Numbered from the stretch's first letter, positions 48,033-60,205 are shown. The stretch: 64,000 nucleotides of DNA from Lysobacterales bacterium (GCA_014338185.1 QUBV01000004.1:1-64000); one strand, 5' to 3'. Numbers and translations: made by a program. Notes: a model not told the origin generated them from the letters alone.

Positions 48033-49922
48033 ATGGCGGGACAATGGGCGGGCCGGCTCGCAGCGGTCGCAGCGATCACACTGGGCATGGTCGCCGGCGT
48101 GCCGGCGGCGCGTGCGCACACCGATGCCGTGGCCGCGGCACCCGTGTACATCGTCACCTCGGCCGACACCTGGCAGGGGATCCAGGCGATCGCGCAGGCC
48201 GCGCAGCAGCGGCGCGGCGCGGGCGGCCAGGCGCTCGTGATCGCCAGGGTCGCGGCCGACCAGCTCGATGCCGTGGCCGGCTACGTGCACGAGCACGAGC
48301 AGCGCTGTGGCGGCTTCTTCGCCTTCGAGTCGCTGGCCGCGGCCGAAGCCTTCGTGGCCAACGACCGCAGTGCCGATGCCATCGCCTTGCCGCTGGGTGG
48401 TATCTACACCGTCGATAACCACGCCACGGTCGACCCCTGGCTCGACCAGGTGGCCGAGGCGAACATCCACGCCACCATCACCAGCCTGTCGGCGTTCCGC
48501 AACCGCTACTACGCCAGCAGCTACGGCCAGCAAGCCGCCGAATGGATCCGCGACAGCTGGCAGGCGCTGGCCGCCGGACGCAGTGACGTGACGGTCGAGC
48601 TGTTCACCGACTGCAGCACCTGCTCGACCCAGCCGTCGGTGATCATGACGCTGCAGGGCCACGAACTGGCGGATGACGTGGTGGTGGTGGGCGGGCACCT
48701 GGACTCGATCAACCAGTCCGGTGGCGGCAGCCAGCAACTCGCGCCCGGAGCCGACGATGACGCCTCGGGCATCGCCACCATCACCGAGATCGCGCGCATC
48801 GCGCTGGCCAGCGGCTGGCAACCGCGCCGCACCATCAAGTTCATGGGCTACGCCGCCGAAGAGGTCGGCCTCAACGGGTCCGAGGCCATCGCGGCGAGCT
48901 TTGCCGCCGACGGCATCAACGTGGTCGGTGTGCTGCAACTGGACATGACCAACTACAAGGACGGCACCGCCTACGACATGCAGCGCATCAGCGACCATTC
49001 CAACAGCGCGCTCAAGGCCTATTTCGGCGACCTGTTCGCCGCCTACCTCACGCCGCGCGGGCTGGTGCTGAGCGATCTGGCCTGCGGCTACGGCTGCTCC
49101 GACCATGCCTCGTGGACCGCGCAGGGGTTTCCGGCCGGCATGATGTTCGAGGCCGGTCGCCCGCGCACGCCGGGCAATCCCTGGGACCTGGGCGACTTTC
49201 CCTACATCCACACCAGCGGCGACACGCTCGCGAACATGGACAACTCGGCCCAGCACAGCGTCAAGTTCGCCCAGTTCGGCCTCGCTTTCATCGGTGAGCT
49301 GGGCAAGACCCACGAGCCCGAGCTGCCGCCCAACGAGGCGCCGAGCGCGGCTTTCAGCTACACCCGCAACGGCATGAGCGTGCAGTTCACGGACGCATCC
49401 AGCGACAGCGACGGTACGATCGTGGCCCGCTTGTGGGATTTTGGCGACGGCAGCACTTCGACCGCCAGCAACCCGCTCAAGACCTGGACCGCGGTGGGTA
49501 CCTGGCCGGTATCGCTCACCGTGACCGACGATGGCGGCCTGCCCAACCTGCACATCGAGTCGGTGCAGGTGGACAACGGCACGGTGGTGCTCGCCAATGG
49601 CGTCGCCCAGGCGGGCCTGCCGGCCTTGCAGGGCGCCGACCAGGACTTCACGCTCGATGTGCCGGCCGGTGCCAGCGGACTGCAGTTCACGCTCACCGGC
49701 GTGGCCGGCGAGGACGCCGACATCGAGGTGAGCTTCGCAGGCCAGGTGCGCTGCAGCGGGCAGGGCGCGACCGCAAACGAGGCCTGCGCGATCGCCGACC
49801 CGCCCGACGCGGGCACCTGGCAGGTGCGCGTGCATGCCTACAGCGCGTTGTCCGCATTCAGCATCGTCGGCGCCTTCGCGCCGCAGGACGATACGATCTT
49901 CGCCGACGGCTACGAGCTCTGA
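48033..49922 (+). CDS. Secreted M28 aminopeptidase with PKD domain and IFADG tail
   Basis: A 629-aa exported zinc peptidase. Signal peptide 1-28 (GVPAARA), a propeptide-like region, then the M28 catalytic domain: H222 (GGHLDSI), the DDDASG aspartates (241-243), E276/E277 (YAAEEVGL), D304 and H393 (YIHTSGDT). A PKD domain follows (about 428-515, LWDFGDGSTSTASNP) and a pre-peptidase C-terminal-like sandwich (525-615). It ends DDTIFADGYEL, the tail shared with other secreted proteins here. It probably releases N-terminal amino acids outside the cell, like Vibrio leucyl aminopeptidase. GGAG precedes ATG 48033. Confidence 0.9.
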   Translation: MAGQWAGRLAAVAAITLGMVAGVPAARAHTDAVAAAPVYIVTSADTWQGIQAIAQAAQQRRGAGGQALVIARVAADQLDAVAGYVHEHEQRCGGFFAFESLAAAEAFVANDRSADAIALPLGGIYTVDNHATVDPWLDQVAEANIHATITSLSAFRNRYYASSYGQQAAEWIRDSWQALAAGRSDVTVELFTDCSTCSTQPSVIMTLQGHELADDVVVVGGHLDSINQSGGGSQQLAPGADDDASGIATITEIARIALASGWQPRRTIKFMGYAAEEVGLNGSEAIAASFAADGINVVGVLQLDMTNYKDGTAYDMQRISDHSNSALKAYFGDLFAAYLTPRGLVLSDLACGYGCSDHASWTAQGFPAGMMFEAGRPRTPGNPWDLGDFPYIHTSGDTLANMDNSAQHSVKFAQFGLAFIGELGKTHEPELPPNEAPSAAFSYTRNGMSVQFTDASSDSDGTIVARLWDFGDGSTSTASNPLKTWTAVGTWPVSLTVTDDGGLPNLHIESVQVDNGTVVLANGVAQAGLPALQGADQDFTLDVPAGASGLQFTLTGVAGEDADIEVSFAGQVRCSGQGATANEACAIADPPDAGTWQVRVHAYSALSAFSIVGAFAPQDDTIFADGYEL

Positions 49923-50035
49923 CGCCGGCATCCGCATGGGTCGGGGCCGCCGCCGGGCGCCAGCAACGACGGCGGATGGTGGGCGGTGGCCGTGATCCGC
50001 GCCGCTGCGTGCCATTCCGGCCGTGTGCCAGCCGG

Positions 50036-51151
50036 TCAGCGGCCGTCGACGCCGTCGCGGAAGATGGCGTCGTAGGTCTCCTGCAACGCGCAGTCGTCGC
50101 GCCACGCCGCGCGCACGGATGCGTCGATGTCGACGATCGCGGCATGCGCGAGCTGGCCCATGGTCGGGTACATGCTGGCGCGCTGCTCGATCATCACGAT
50201 GCCGAAGAAGCCGGCGTCGAAATCGACCCACGGCGCGTAGCCGAACTTGCCGATGCTCGACACCGCGGCCTGTGCCGGGGGCGGCGGGAACGGTTCGATC
50301 CACGCGCCGATGCCATAGGCATGGCGGCCGTCGGCGCCCGGTGGTGAGTAGCCGAGCACGGCGGTGCCGGTCTGGTCGGTCTTGAAGATGGCCAGCGCCT
50401 GCGGCGACAGCAGGCGCCTGCCGTTGCCGACGCCATCGCCCAGCAACATGGCGAGCACCCTGGCATAGTCGGGCAGGCTCGCGCGCGCGCCGCCCGCGAT
50501 GCGGTAGTTCTGGGTCGGGCCCAGTCCCTGCCAGTCGATGCCGGTCGCACCCAGTGGCATGCCCAGGTCGGCGCTCCAGCCGGCCTGCCAGTCCTGGCCG
50601 CTGCGCACCGCCGCGACCTGGCCACCGATCTGCATCGAAATGCCGCCATAGGCGAAGTACGCGCCCGGTGGCGGGAAGGTCAGGTCCATGTGTTGCGCGA
50701 TCCAGTCCACCGCTTGGGCGAGGGTGATCGGCAGGCTGAGGATCGCGCTGTCCTCGTCATCGCCATAGCCCGCGGTATGCGAGAACATCTGCCGCATCGT
50801 CATCGTGCCCTTGATGCCGCCGAACTGGGGCAGGTAGGTCGACAGTGGCGTGTCGAGGTCGAGCAGTCCCCGATCGGCCAGTTGCAGGATGCGCACGCCG
50901 GATAGCAGCTTGCTGGCCGAGGCCAGCGCCACGCGCGTGGTGTCGTCGTAGGCGCTCGTGCCACCACCCGCGTGCAGGTACTGCTTGAGCAGCAGGCCGC
51001 GCGGGGTGCCAATGGCCAGGCCCGCATCGGTCACGCCCGCGTCCTGCATCAGCGTCTGGGTGCGGAGGACGGCTGCGCTGAAGTCGCAGCTGTCGGCATG
51101 GGCCGCGGCGGCACACAGCGTGGCACACAGGGCGGCAAGGAGGCTGCGCAT
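50036..51151 (-). CDS. Secreted beta-lactamase-family serine hydrolase
   Basis: A 371-aa exported protein with signal peptide 1-19 (CAAAAHA) and a class C beta-lactamase/DD-peptidase-like fold. The nucleophile S78 and K81 are in SASK. The second motif reads Y-G-G (YFAYGGISMQ) instead of the Y-x-N of true class C enzymes, so an esterase or peptidase is more likely than antibiotic hydrolysis. The C-terminus is ETYDAIFRDGVDGR, a variant of the IFxDG tail. It is convergent with the peptidase gene. Confidence 0.85.
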   Translation of the reverse strand: MRSLLAALCATLCAAAAHADSCDFSAAVLRTQTLMQDAGVTDAGLAIGTPRGLLLKQYLHAGGGTSAYDDTTRVALASASKLLSGVRILQLADRGLLDLDTPLSTYLPQFGGIKGTMTMRQMFSHTAGYGDDEDSAILSLPITLAQAVDWIAQHMDLTFPPPGAYFAYGGISMQIGGQVAAVRSGQDWQAGWSADLGMPLGATGIDWQGLGPTQNYRIAGGARASLPDYARVLAMLLGDGVGNGRRLLSPQALAIFKTDQTGTAVLGYSPPGADGRHAYGIGAWIEPFPPPPAQAAVSSIGKFGYAPWVDFDAGFFGIVMIEQRASMYPTMGQLAHAAIVDIDASVRAAWRDDCALQETYDAIFRDGVDGR

Positions 51152-51208
51152 GGCGGGTATCCGTCGCTGGCAAGGACCGGCCTGGATAACGCGGCAGGCG
51201 CATTCGCG

Positions 51209-51237
51209 TTGACCGCCGCCAGGGCAAACAGTACAAT
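51209..51237 (+). promoter_or_regulatory. suf operon promoter
   Basis: -35 TTGACC (51209-51214), 17-bp spacer, -10 TACAAT (51232-51237). Both are 5 of 6 matches. It lies 38 bp before sufR, so SufR could bind here and repress its own operon. Confidence 0.7.
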
Positions 51238-51274
51238 TTTGGTCCTCTTTTGCGGCCGCCAGCGGTACCGCCCC

Positions 51275-51721
51275 ATGCTCCGCGTCAGCAAGCTCACCGA
51301 CTACGCCACGGTGGTGATGGCCAGCCTCATCGATGTCGATGACGGCGTGCTCAGCGCGCAGGCGCTGGCCGAACGCACCCGGCTGGAGCCGACCACGGTG
51401 AGCAAGCTGCTCAAGCAACTCGCCCAGGCCGGCCTCGTGGTCGCCACGCGTGGCGCCAGCGGGGGCTACCGGCTGGCGCGCGCGGCCGCGGCGATCTCGG
51501 TGGCCGACATCGTGGTGGCGATGGAGGGCCCGATCGGCATGACCGAGTGCGGTGCGCGCCGTGGCGGCTGCGACCATGAGCTGCATTGCGGCACGCGCGT
51601 GAACTGGCAACGCATCAACCGCGTCATCGTCGAGGCGCTGCAGGGCGTGAGCCTGGCCGACATGGCGCGGCAGCCGCCGCCGCGGCGCAGCGCCACCGCG
51701 CTGCAGGCCGCACGCGCCTGA
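51275..51721 (+). CDS. sufR: Rrf2-family SUF operon regulator
   Basis: A 148-aa Rrf2/IscR-like repressor with an N-terminal winged helix ([29 protein letters not shown]) and three cluster-ligand cysteines C92, C99 and C105 ([18 protein letters not shown]). It matches the xanthomonad SUF system regulator. It would sense Fe-S status and control sufBCDS. Its gene starts the operon, 23 bp before sufB. Confidence 0.93.
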   Translation: MLRVSKLTDYATVVMASLIDVDDGVLSAQALAERTRLEPTTVSKLLKQLAQAGLVVATRGASGGYRLARAAAAISVADIVVAMEGPIGMTECGARRGGCDHELHCGTRVNWQRINRVIVEALQGVSLADMARQPPPRRSATALQAARA

Positions 51722-51744
51722 ACTCCCGACGGAATCCCCGCCCC

Positions 51745-53238
<1,494 letters not shown>

Positions 53239-53302
53239 GCGCGCACGCATCCGCCGCCTCGCCACCGCCCACCCGCGTCGCGATCACCACCGGAAACCCG
53301 TC

Positions 53303-54063
<761 letters not shown>

Positions 54064-54064
<1 letters not shown>

Positions 54065-55182
54065 TGGCCACGCCCCTGTTCGACGAGCTTGCGCGCGGCG
54101 ATGCGGTGCAGCGCGCCGAATCCTGGCGCTACAGCCGCAATGCGCTGCGCGCGCTGTCGCAACTGGATTTCGCCCCTGCCGCCGCCAGCGCCGCGCCCGC
54201 CGCGCCGTTGCGCGCGCAGTACGAATGGCCGCAGACGCAGGGGCATCGGCTGGTGTTCGTCAATGGCCGGTTCGTGCCCGCACTGTCGGATCCGCCGGGG
54301 CCGGGTTGCCGCATCGAGCAGGGCGCCGACGGTTGCACGCTGCAGCTGGTGGCGGCCGGTGCGCTCGCGCACGTGGTGCACGTGGCCCTGCCCGGCGCGG
54401 GCGCAACGCGCTGGCAGGCGCGCCTGCAGCTCGTCGCCAGCGCGCCGGGCACGCGGCTCATCGAGCAGCACGTGGCGGCCGAGGGCGCCGACGTGCTCGG
54501 CGTGTTCGACTTCGATCTCGCGCTGGCCGAGCGCGCCGGGCTCGAACTGGTCTCGCTCGGCGACCTGCCCGGCAACGCCTCGCTGCTGCGGCGGACCACG
54601 GCCACGCTCGCGCGCGAGGCGCAGCTGCACGCGACCCACGCGGTGTTCGGCGGCCGCCTGCAACGGCTCGAGCTGGGCGTGGCGATCGCCGGCGACCGCG
54701 CGCGCCTGCGCTCGCGTGGCGTGTTCGTGCTGCGCGGGCGCGAGCATGCCGACCTGCAGCTGGACATCGGCCACGCCGCACGTGACAGTAGCTGCGAGGT
54801 GCTGTGGCGCGGCGTCGCCGACCAGCGCGCGCGCGGCATCTTCCACGGCGGCATCACGGTCGAGGCCGGCGCCGACGGCACCGATGCCCAACTCAGCAAC
54901 AAGAACCTGCTGCTGTCGGCCCTGGCCGAGATCGACACCAAGCCCGCGCTGGTGATCCATGCCGACGAGGTCAAGGCCGCGCATGGCGCGACCGTGGGCC
55001 AGATCGACGAGCGGGCGCTGTTCTACCTGCGTTCGCGCGGCATCACGCTGGCGGCCGCGCGGCGCATGCTGGTGGCGGCGTTTTGCGCCGAGGCGCTGGC
55101 CGGCATCGACGACGCGGGCGTGCGCGAGCAGCTCGCGCAGCGCGCGGCGGCGCACCTGCCGGCGCCCGAGGCCGGCGCATGA
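54064..55182 (+). CDS. sufD: Fe-S assembly protein SufD
   Basis: A 372-aa SufB paralogue and partner in SufBC2D, needed for iron entry. The C-terminal conserved stretch (NKNLLLSALAEIDTKPAL, HGATVGQIDERALFYLRSRG) is clear; the N-terminal half is divergent, as usual. The conserved histidine lies in AAHGATVG. It overlaps sufC by one base and sufS by four. Confidence 0.95.
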
Positions 55183-56423
55183 AGGCATCCGCGGCGAGCG
55201 TGGCCGGGTTCGACGTGGCGCGCGTGCGCGCCGACTTTCCGCTGCTCGCGCGGCGCGTGCACGACAAGCCGCTGGTGTACTTCGACAGCGCCAACACCGC
55301 GCAGAAGCCCGTGGGCGTGATCGAGGCGGTCGACCGCTACTACCGCCAGTTCAACGCCAACGTTGCGCGCGCGGTGCACCAGCTCGGTGCCGAGGCGACC
55401 AGCGCCTACGAGGGCGCACGCGACCGCCTCGCGCGCTTCATCAACGCCGCCTCGCGCGAGGAGGTCGTGCTGACCAGTGGCACCACCCAGGCGATCAATC
55501 TCGTGGCCTGGAGCTGGGCCTTGCCGCAACTGCAACCCGGCGACGAGATCCTCGTGAGCACCATGGAGCACCATGCCAACATCGTGCCGTGGCAGCTCGT
55601 GTGCGAGCGCAGCGGCGCGCGGCTCAAGGTGGCGCCGATCGATGCGCGCGGCGAACTCGCCCTCGATGCGTTCGTCGCCGCGCTCACGCCCGGCGTCAAG
55701 CTCGCGGCGGTCACGCATGTGTCCAACGTGCTCGGCACCATCAACCCGATCGCCGAACTCGCGCGCGCGACGCGCCGGCGCGGCATTCCGCTGCTGGTCG
55801 ACGGCTCGCAGGCCGCGCCGCACCTCGCGGTGGACGTGCGCGCGCTCGGCTGCGATTTCTACGCGCTGACCGGCCACAAGCTGTTCGGCCCGACCGGCAC
55901 CGGCGCGCTGTGGGCGCGCGCCGAACTGCTCGAGCGCATGCCGCCGCTGTTCGGTGGCGGCGAGATGATCGACGAGGTGCGCTTCGAGGGCACCACCTTC
56001 GCAGCGCCGCCGCACCGCTTCGAGGCCGGCACACCCAACATCGCCGGCTTCGTCGGTCTCACCGCGGCGCTCGACTACCTGGACGGGCTCGGCCATGTCG
56101 CGGTGCAGGCGCACGAGGCCGCGCTGCTGGAGCATCTGACGCAGGCCCTGCGCGCGCTGCCGGGCGTGCGCATCTTTGGTGAAGCCGCGCACAAGGTGCC
56201 GGTGGTGTCGTTCCTCGTCGATGGCGCGCACGCGCACGACCTCGCCACGCTGCTCGACCACGAGGGCATCGCGCTGCGCTCGGGCCACCACTGCGCGCAT
56301 CCGCTCATGCGTTTCCTCGGCGTGCCAGCGACGCTGCGTGCCTCGCTGGCGTTCTACAACACCCACGCCGAGATCGAGCAGTTCGTGGCGGCGCTCACAC
56401 GCGTACGGCGCCTGCTCGCATGA
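55179..56423 (+). CDS. sufS: Cysteine desulfurase SufS
   Basis: A 414-aa PLP enzyme that releases sulfur from cysteine as a persulfide. The PLP lysine is K234 (TGHKLFGPTG) and the persulfide cysteine C372 (RSGHHCAHP). The sulfur acceptor SufE or SufU is not encoded beside it, unlike in the E. coli operon. The start overlaps sufD (ATGA) and the stop overlaps the GNAT gene. Confidence 0.96.
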   Translation: MKASAASVAGFDVARVRADFPLLARRVHDKPLVYFDSANTAQKPVGVIEAVDRYYRQFNANVARAVHQLGAEATSAYEGARDRLARFINAASREEVVLTSGTTQAINLVAWSWALPQLQPGDEILVSTMEHHANIVPWQLVCERSGARLKVAPIDARGELALDAFVAALTPGVKLAAVTHVSNVLGTINPIAELARATRRRGIPLLVDGSQAAPHLAVDVRALGCDFYALTGHKLFGPTGTGALWARAELLERMPPLFGGGEMIDEVRFEGTTFAAPPHRFEAGTPNIAGFVGLTAALDYLDGLGHVAVQAHEAALLEHLTQALRALPGVRIFGEAAHKVPVVSFLVDGAHAHDLATLLDHEGIALRSGHHCAHPLMRFLGVPATLRASLAFYNTHAEIEQFVAALTRVRRLLA

Positions 56424-57016
56424 GCACGGCCGCCGGCCACGGGCGCCTCGCGCCGGAGCTGCGTTTCCGTCGCGCCGGCGACGCCGACGTGGCCGCGCTC
56501 GTGGCCCTGGTGGAATCGGCCTACCGCGGCGACGCCAGTCGTCAGGGCTGGACCACCGAAGCCGACCTGCTCGATGGCCAGCGCATCGACGCGCAAGGAA
56601 TCGCCGAGGCGCTCGCCGCGGCCGACAGCCGCATCGTGCTCGTCGAGCGCGATGGCGAACTGCTCGGCTGCGCGCACCTGCAGCGGGGCGATGGCCACGC
56701 CTACTTCGGCATGTTCGCGGTGCGCCCGCAACTGCAAGGCGGCGGCATCGGCGGCGCCTTGCTCGAAGAGTGCGAGCGCATCGCGCGCGAAGAACTGGGC
56801 TGTGTGCGCATCGCGATGACGGTGATCAGCCTGCGTGATGAACTCATCGCCTGGTACGAGCGCCGCGGCTACCGGCGCAGCGGCCGCTACAAGGCGTTCC
56901 CGTACGGCGATGCGCGCTTCGGCCTGCCACGGCGCGACGACCTGCGATTCGAATGGCTCGACAAGCCGCTGGCGCCGGTGGTGGCGCCGCGGCCGGGCCA
57001 GCTGCCAGCGAGGTGA
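56420..57016 (+). CDS. GNAT-family N-acetyltransferase in the suf operon
   Basis: A 198-aa acetyltransferase with the acetyl-CoA motif FAVRPQLQGGGIGGALLEEC and the C-terminal WYERRGYRRSGRY. It overlaps the sufS stop by 4 nt, so it is translated with the suf genes. The substrate is unknown; a link to Fe-S assembly is only suggested by position. Confidence 0.88.
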   Translation: MSTAAGHGRLAPELRFRRAGDADVAALVALVESAYRGDASRQGWTTEADLLDGQRIDAQGIAEALAAADSRIVLVERDGELLGCAHLQRGDGHAYFGMFAVRPQLQGGGIGGALLEECERIAREELGCVRIAMTVISLRDELIAWYERRGYRRSGRYKAFPYGDARFGLPRRDDLRFEWLDKPLAPVVAPRPGQLPAR

Positions 57017-57020
57017 GGTG

Positions 57021-57338
57021 ATGGAGTGGGTGCGCGTGTGCACGACTGGCGAGTTGCTCCCGGGCGAATACCAGGTGGCGTGGGATGGCGACACGCCGAT
57101 CGCGGTGATCAACCTCGACGGCGAACTGTATGCGATCGAGGACGTGTGCACCCATGACGGCGGCGAGCTCACCGGCGGCGTGATCGAGGGCCGCCAGATC
57201 GAGTGTCCGCGCCACGGGGCGCGCTTCGACATCATGACCGGCGCGGTGCTGCGTCCGCCCGCGACCGTGCCGATCGCGACGTTCCCGGTGCGGGTCGAGG
57301 ACGGCGTGGTCTACACCCGCGACGACCGCGGCGACTGA
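57021..57338 (+). CDS. Rieske-type [2Fe-2S] ferredoxin
   Basis: A 105-aa soluble Rieske protein with ligands C43, H45, C62 and H65 (CTHDGGEL and CPRHGARFD). It resembles ferredoxin subunits of ring-hydroxylating dioxygenases but there is no oxygenase nearby. It lies 4 bp after the GNAT gene at the end of the suf operon, so it may donate electrons during cluster assembly or be a suf client. Confidence 0.92.
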   Translation: MEWVRVCTTGELLPGEYQVAWDGDTPIAVINLDGELYAIEDVCTHDGGELTGGVIEGRQIECPRHGARFDIMTGAVLRPPATVPIATFPVRVEDGVVYTRDDRGD

Positions 57339-57362
57339 GGCACCTGCGCCGGCGGCCCGCGC

Positions 57363-58730
57363 TCAGCTCGCGGGCAGGCGCACGATCGCGCGCAGGCCGC
57401 GGCCGTTGTGGCCATGGGCGAAGCCGAGCGTGCCGCCGTGGCGCTCGGCGATGCGCAGCACGATTGCCAGGCCCAGTCCCGAACCCACGCGCGCCGCCTC
57501 GGGCGGGCGGAAGAAACGCTCGCCCAGGCGCGGCCACCACTGTTCGGCCACGCCCGGGCCCGAGTCCTCGACCGCGACCACCACGGTGCGCAGTTCCTGC
57601 GCCACCGACACCGTCACCGAGCCGTGTTCACCGGCGTGGTTGAGGGCGTTGTCGACGAGGTTGACCAGTGCCTCGCGCAGCATCACCGCATCGCCCTGCA
57701 CGACGGCGCCGGTGTGGCGGCCCTCGTAGCCGAGGTCGATGTGTTGGCTCAGCGCGTCGGGTACGCGTTCGGCGACGTAGTCACGCGCGAGGTGGGCGAG
57801 GTCGACGCGCGTGAACGCCGGATGCTCGCCCGCCTGCGTGCGCGCGAGTGTGAGCAGCTGGCCCGCCGCGCGCCCCGCGCCGGCCGACAGCCGCTCGACG
57901 TGGGCCAGCGCCGCGCGCACGCTTTCGGGGCGCGGATCGGCCAGCGCGCGCTCGGCCTGCAGGCGCAGACCCGCCAGCGGCGTGCGCAACTGGTGGGCGG
58001 CGTCGGCGATGAAGCGCTCCTGCAGTTCGAGCAGCGTGCGCAGCCGCTGCAGCAGCGCGTCGATGGTCTGGGTGAGCGGGCGAATCTCGCTGGGCACCTT
58101 GTCCTGGTCGAGCGGGGCGAGGTCGCGTGCGCGGCGCTGTTCGAGCTGCTCGACCAGCGGATCGAGCAGGCGCAGGCCGCGGCTCACGCCGACCCACACC
58201 AGCGCCAGCACGATCGCGATGAGCAGCAGCACCACCGGCAGCGCGCCGACCAGGATCTCGCGCGCGAGCGCGCGCCGCGCGCGCAGGCCCTCGGCCACCG
58301 AAATGATGATCGTGGCATCGGCGGCGGCATCGTGCAGCGCCAGCGAGGCCATGCGCAGCGATTGCCCGTCCACCGTCACCGACTCCAGGCGTGGCGCGGC
58401 GCCGGTGGCGGGCGGTGTCGCGGGCAGGGGCAGGTCGCGGTTGGCCGCGAGTACGCCATGCTGCAGGCTGCGCACGCTGTACCAGGTCGGGTCGTCGGTC
58501 TCCGACTCCATGAGGATGCGCACCTGCGGGCTCAGCGCCTCGCTGCCGGCGTCGCTGTGGGCCATGCGCTCGAGCGCGCGCGCGGTTTCGACCAGCGAAC
58601 GGTCGAAGTTGAGGTTGGCGTAATGCAGCGCGAGCACGTAGATCAGCGCGCCGCTGCCGATCCAGGCCAGCGCCAGCGGCACCGCGAGGATCGTGAGCAG
58701 GCGCCGGCGCAGGCTAGGCACGCGCGCCAT
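57363..58730 (-). CDS. Two-component sensor histidine kinase (TctE/QseC type)
   Basis: A 455-aa inner-membrane kinase: helices near residues 10-34 and 160-182 flank a periplasmic domain. A HAMP-like linker, the phosphorylated H246 (DAAHQLRTPLAGLR) and HATPase motifs (NLVDNALNH, DSGPGV, GSGLGLAIV) follow. It overlaps the response regulator gene by 17 nt. The signal is not known; the pair faces a Fur-box operon, so metals are one option. Confidence 0.93.
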   Translation of the reverse strand: MARVPSLRRRLLTILAVPLALAWIGSGALIYVLALHYANLNFDRSLVETARALERMAHSDAGSEALSPQVRILMESETDDPTWYSVRSLQHGVLAANRDLPLPATPPATGAAPRLESVTVDGQSLRMASLALHDAAADATIIISVAEGLRARRALAREILVGALPVVLLLIAIVLALVWVGVSRGLRLLDPLVEQLEQRRARDLAPLDQDKVPSEIRPLTQTIDALLQRLRTLLELQERFIADAAHQLRTPLAGLRLQAERALADPRPESVRAALAHVERLSAGAGRAAGQLLTLARTQAGEHPAFTRVDLAHLARDYVAERVPDALSQHIDLGYEGRHTGAVVQGDAVMLREALVNLVDNALNHAGEHGSVTVSVAQELRTVVVAVEDSGPGVAEQWWPRLGERFFRPPEAARVGSGLGLAIVLRIAERHGGTLGFAHGHNGRGLRAIVRLPAS

Positions 58731-59394
58731 CGTCCTCTTCCAGCAGGTAGCCGAGGCCGCGTGCGGTGCGGATGCGCGCGCCGCTGCCCTCGAGCTTGCG
58801 GCGCAGCCGGTACACGGCGATGTCCAGGCCGTTGTCGGTGAGCGTGGTGTCCCAGCTGCACAGTGCCTCGATCAGCTGCTCGCGGCTGACCACGCGGTCC
58901 AGGCGCGTGGCCAGCGCCTCGAGCAGGCCGAACTCGCGCGGCGTGAGTTCGAGCGCCGCGCCGTCGACGTGCGCGCGCCGCCGCGGCAGGTCCAGCCGCA
59001 GTCGGCCCAGTTGCAGTTCCGGCACGCCCTGACTGGTGCGCCGGCGCAACAGCGCGCGCACGCGGGCCTCGAACTCGCGCAGCGCGAACGGCTTGACCAG
59101 GTAGTCGTCGGCCCCGAGGTCGAGCGCGCGCACGCGTTCCTCCAGTTCCTCGCGCGCGGTCGCCACCAGCACCGGCACCGCGTCGGCGCGGCTGCGCAGG
59201 CGGCGCAGCAGGTCGATGCCGTCGATGCCGGGCAGGCCCAGGTCGAGCACCACGAGGTCGTAGGGATGGTCGCGCAGCGCGGCATCGGCGAGGCGGCCGT
59301 CGGCGAGGCGGTCGACCGCATGGCCCGCGCTGCCGAGCGCGGCGCCGATCGCATCGCCGATCGCGGCATCGTCCTCGATGATCAGGATACGCAT
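58714..59394 (-). CDS. OmpR-family response regulator
   Basis: A 226-aa regulator with receiver domain (D51 acceptor, LVVLDLGLPG; VKPF lysine near 101) and a C-terminal winged helix (LTPREFGLLEALA, IAVYRLRRKLEG). It is the first gene of the pair with the kinase. ATG 59394 follows a 155-bp divergent region with a Fur box. Confidence 0.94.
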   Translation of the reverse strand: MRILIIEDDAAIGDAIGAALGSAGHAVDRLADGRLADAALRDHPYDLVVLDLGLPGIDGIDLLRRLRSRADAVPVLVATAREELEERVRALDLGADDYLVKPFALREFEARVRALLRRRTSQGVPELQLGRLRLDLPRRRAHVDGAALELTPREFGLLEALATRLDRVVSREQLIEALCSWDTTLTDNGLDIAVYRLRRKLEGSGARIRTARGLGYLLEEDDGARA

Positions 59395-59479
59395 GGCGCG
59401 ATTGTATCGGCGGCGCCGCACTGGGTCGGATCGTGGCGGACGCGACTTGTACGCGGCGAGGGCGCCTGTTAGGCTGGTC

Positions 59480-59499
59480 AAGAATCATTCTCATTTGTT
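59480..59499. promoter_or_regulatory. Fur box
   Basis: AAGAATCATTCTCATTT (reverse AAATGAGAATGATTCTT) closely matches the Fur consensus core and sits between the divergent response regulator and PepSY genes, 51 bp upstream of the latter. A TTGACA (59498-59503) partly overlaps it as a possible -35. Iron repression of the rightward operon is expected. Confidence 0.75.
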
Positions 59500-59549
59500 G
59501 ACAGCGCCGATGCCGCCGGGATGGGCGTGCGGCGGCGGCGAGGGCTTCC

Positions 59550-60194
59550 ATGCACGGCGCGCTGCGCGACAGTCCGGCAAGCGATGCGCGCGCGCGCGCG
59601 TACTGGCTCAGGACCTTGCACCAGTGGCACTGGATCAGCGCGGCGGCGTGCCTCGTGGCGATGCTGTTGTTCAGCGTCACCGGCATCACGCTCAACCATG
59701 CCGCGCGCATCGAGGCGCAGCCGCGGGTGACGCGCCTGAGCGCGCAGTTGCCGGCCGAGCTGCGCCAGACCTTGGACAGCGTGGCCGCGAGCGGGCAGGG
59801 CGCGCTGCCCGCTCCGGTGCGCGAGTGGATGGGCGAGCGCCTGCGGCTGCGGCTGGATGCGCGCGCGGCCGAGTGGAGCGATGGCGAGGCCTTGCTGTCG
59901 ATGCCCACGCCGGGCGTGGACGCGTGGCTCAGCGTCGATGCGCGCAGCGGTGCGATCGAATACGAGCGCACCGACCGCGGCTGGATCGCGTGGCTCAACG
60001 ACCTGCACAAGGGCCGCCATGCGGGACCGGTGTGGGCGTGGTTCATCGACCTGGTCGCGCTCGCCTGCATCGTGTTCACGCTGAGCGGCCTGGCCTTGCT
60101 GTGGCTGCATCGGCGCCAGCGCGCGTTGACCTGGCCGCTGCTCGGGCTGGGCCTGGTGTTGCCGTTGCTGATTGCCCTGTTGTTCATCCACTGA
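59550..60194 (+). CDS. PepSY-associated transmembrane protein
   Basis: A 214-aa inner-membrane protein of the PepSY_TM type: one helix near residues 31-50 (LHQWHWISAAACLVAMLLF, with HxH-type heme-ligand candidates), a periplasmic part and two helices near 168-212 (LNDLHKGRHAGPVWAWFIDL). Such proteins in Fur-controlled loci take part in ferric-siderophore reduction. It is the first gene of a rightward operon; the next starts 11 bp later. Confidence 0.85.
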   Translation: MHGALRDSPASDARARAYWLRTLHQWHWISAAACLVAMLLFSVTGITLNHAARIEAQPRVTRLSAQLPAELRQTLDSVAASGQGALPAPVREWMGERLRLRLDARAAEWSDGEALLSMPTPGVDAWLSVDARSGAIEYERTDRGWIAWLNDLHKGRHAGPVWAWFIDLVALACIVFTLSGLALLWLHRRQRALTWPLLGLGLVLPLLIALLFIH

Positions 60195-60205
60195 CGAGGT
60201 TGCCG

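Noticed and set aside
50036-51610. A longer 524-residue version of the serine hydrolase starting near 51610
   Set aside because: The extension runs antisense through sufR and its promoter. A clean signal peptide starts at 51151.
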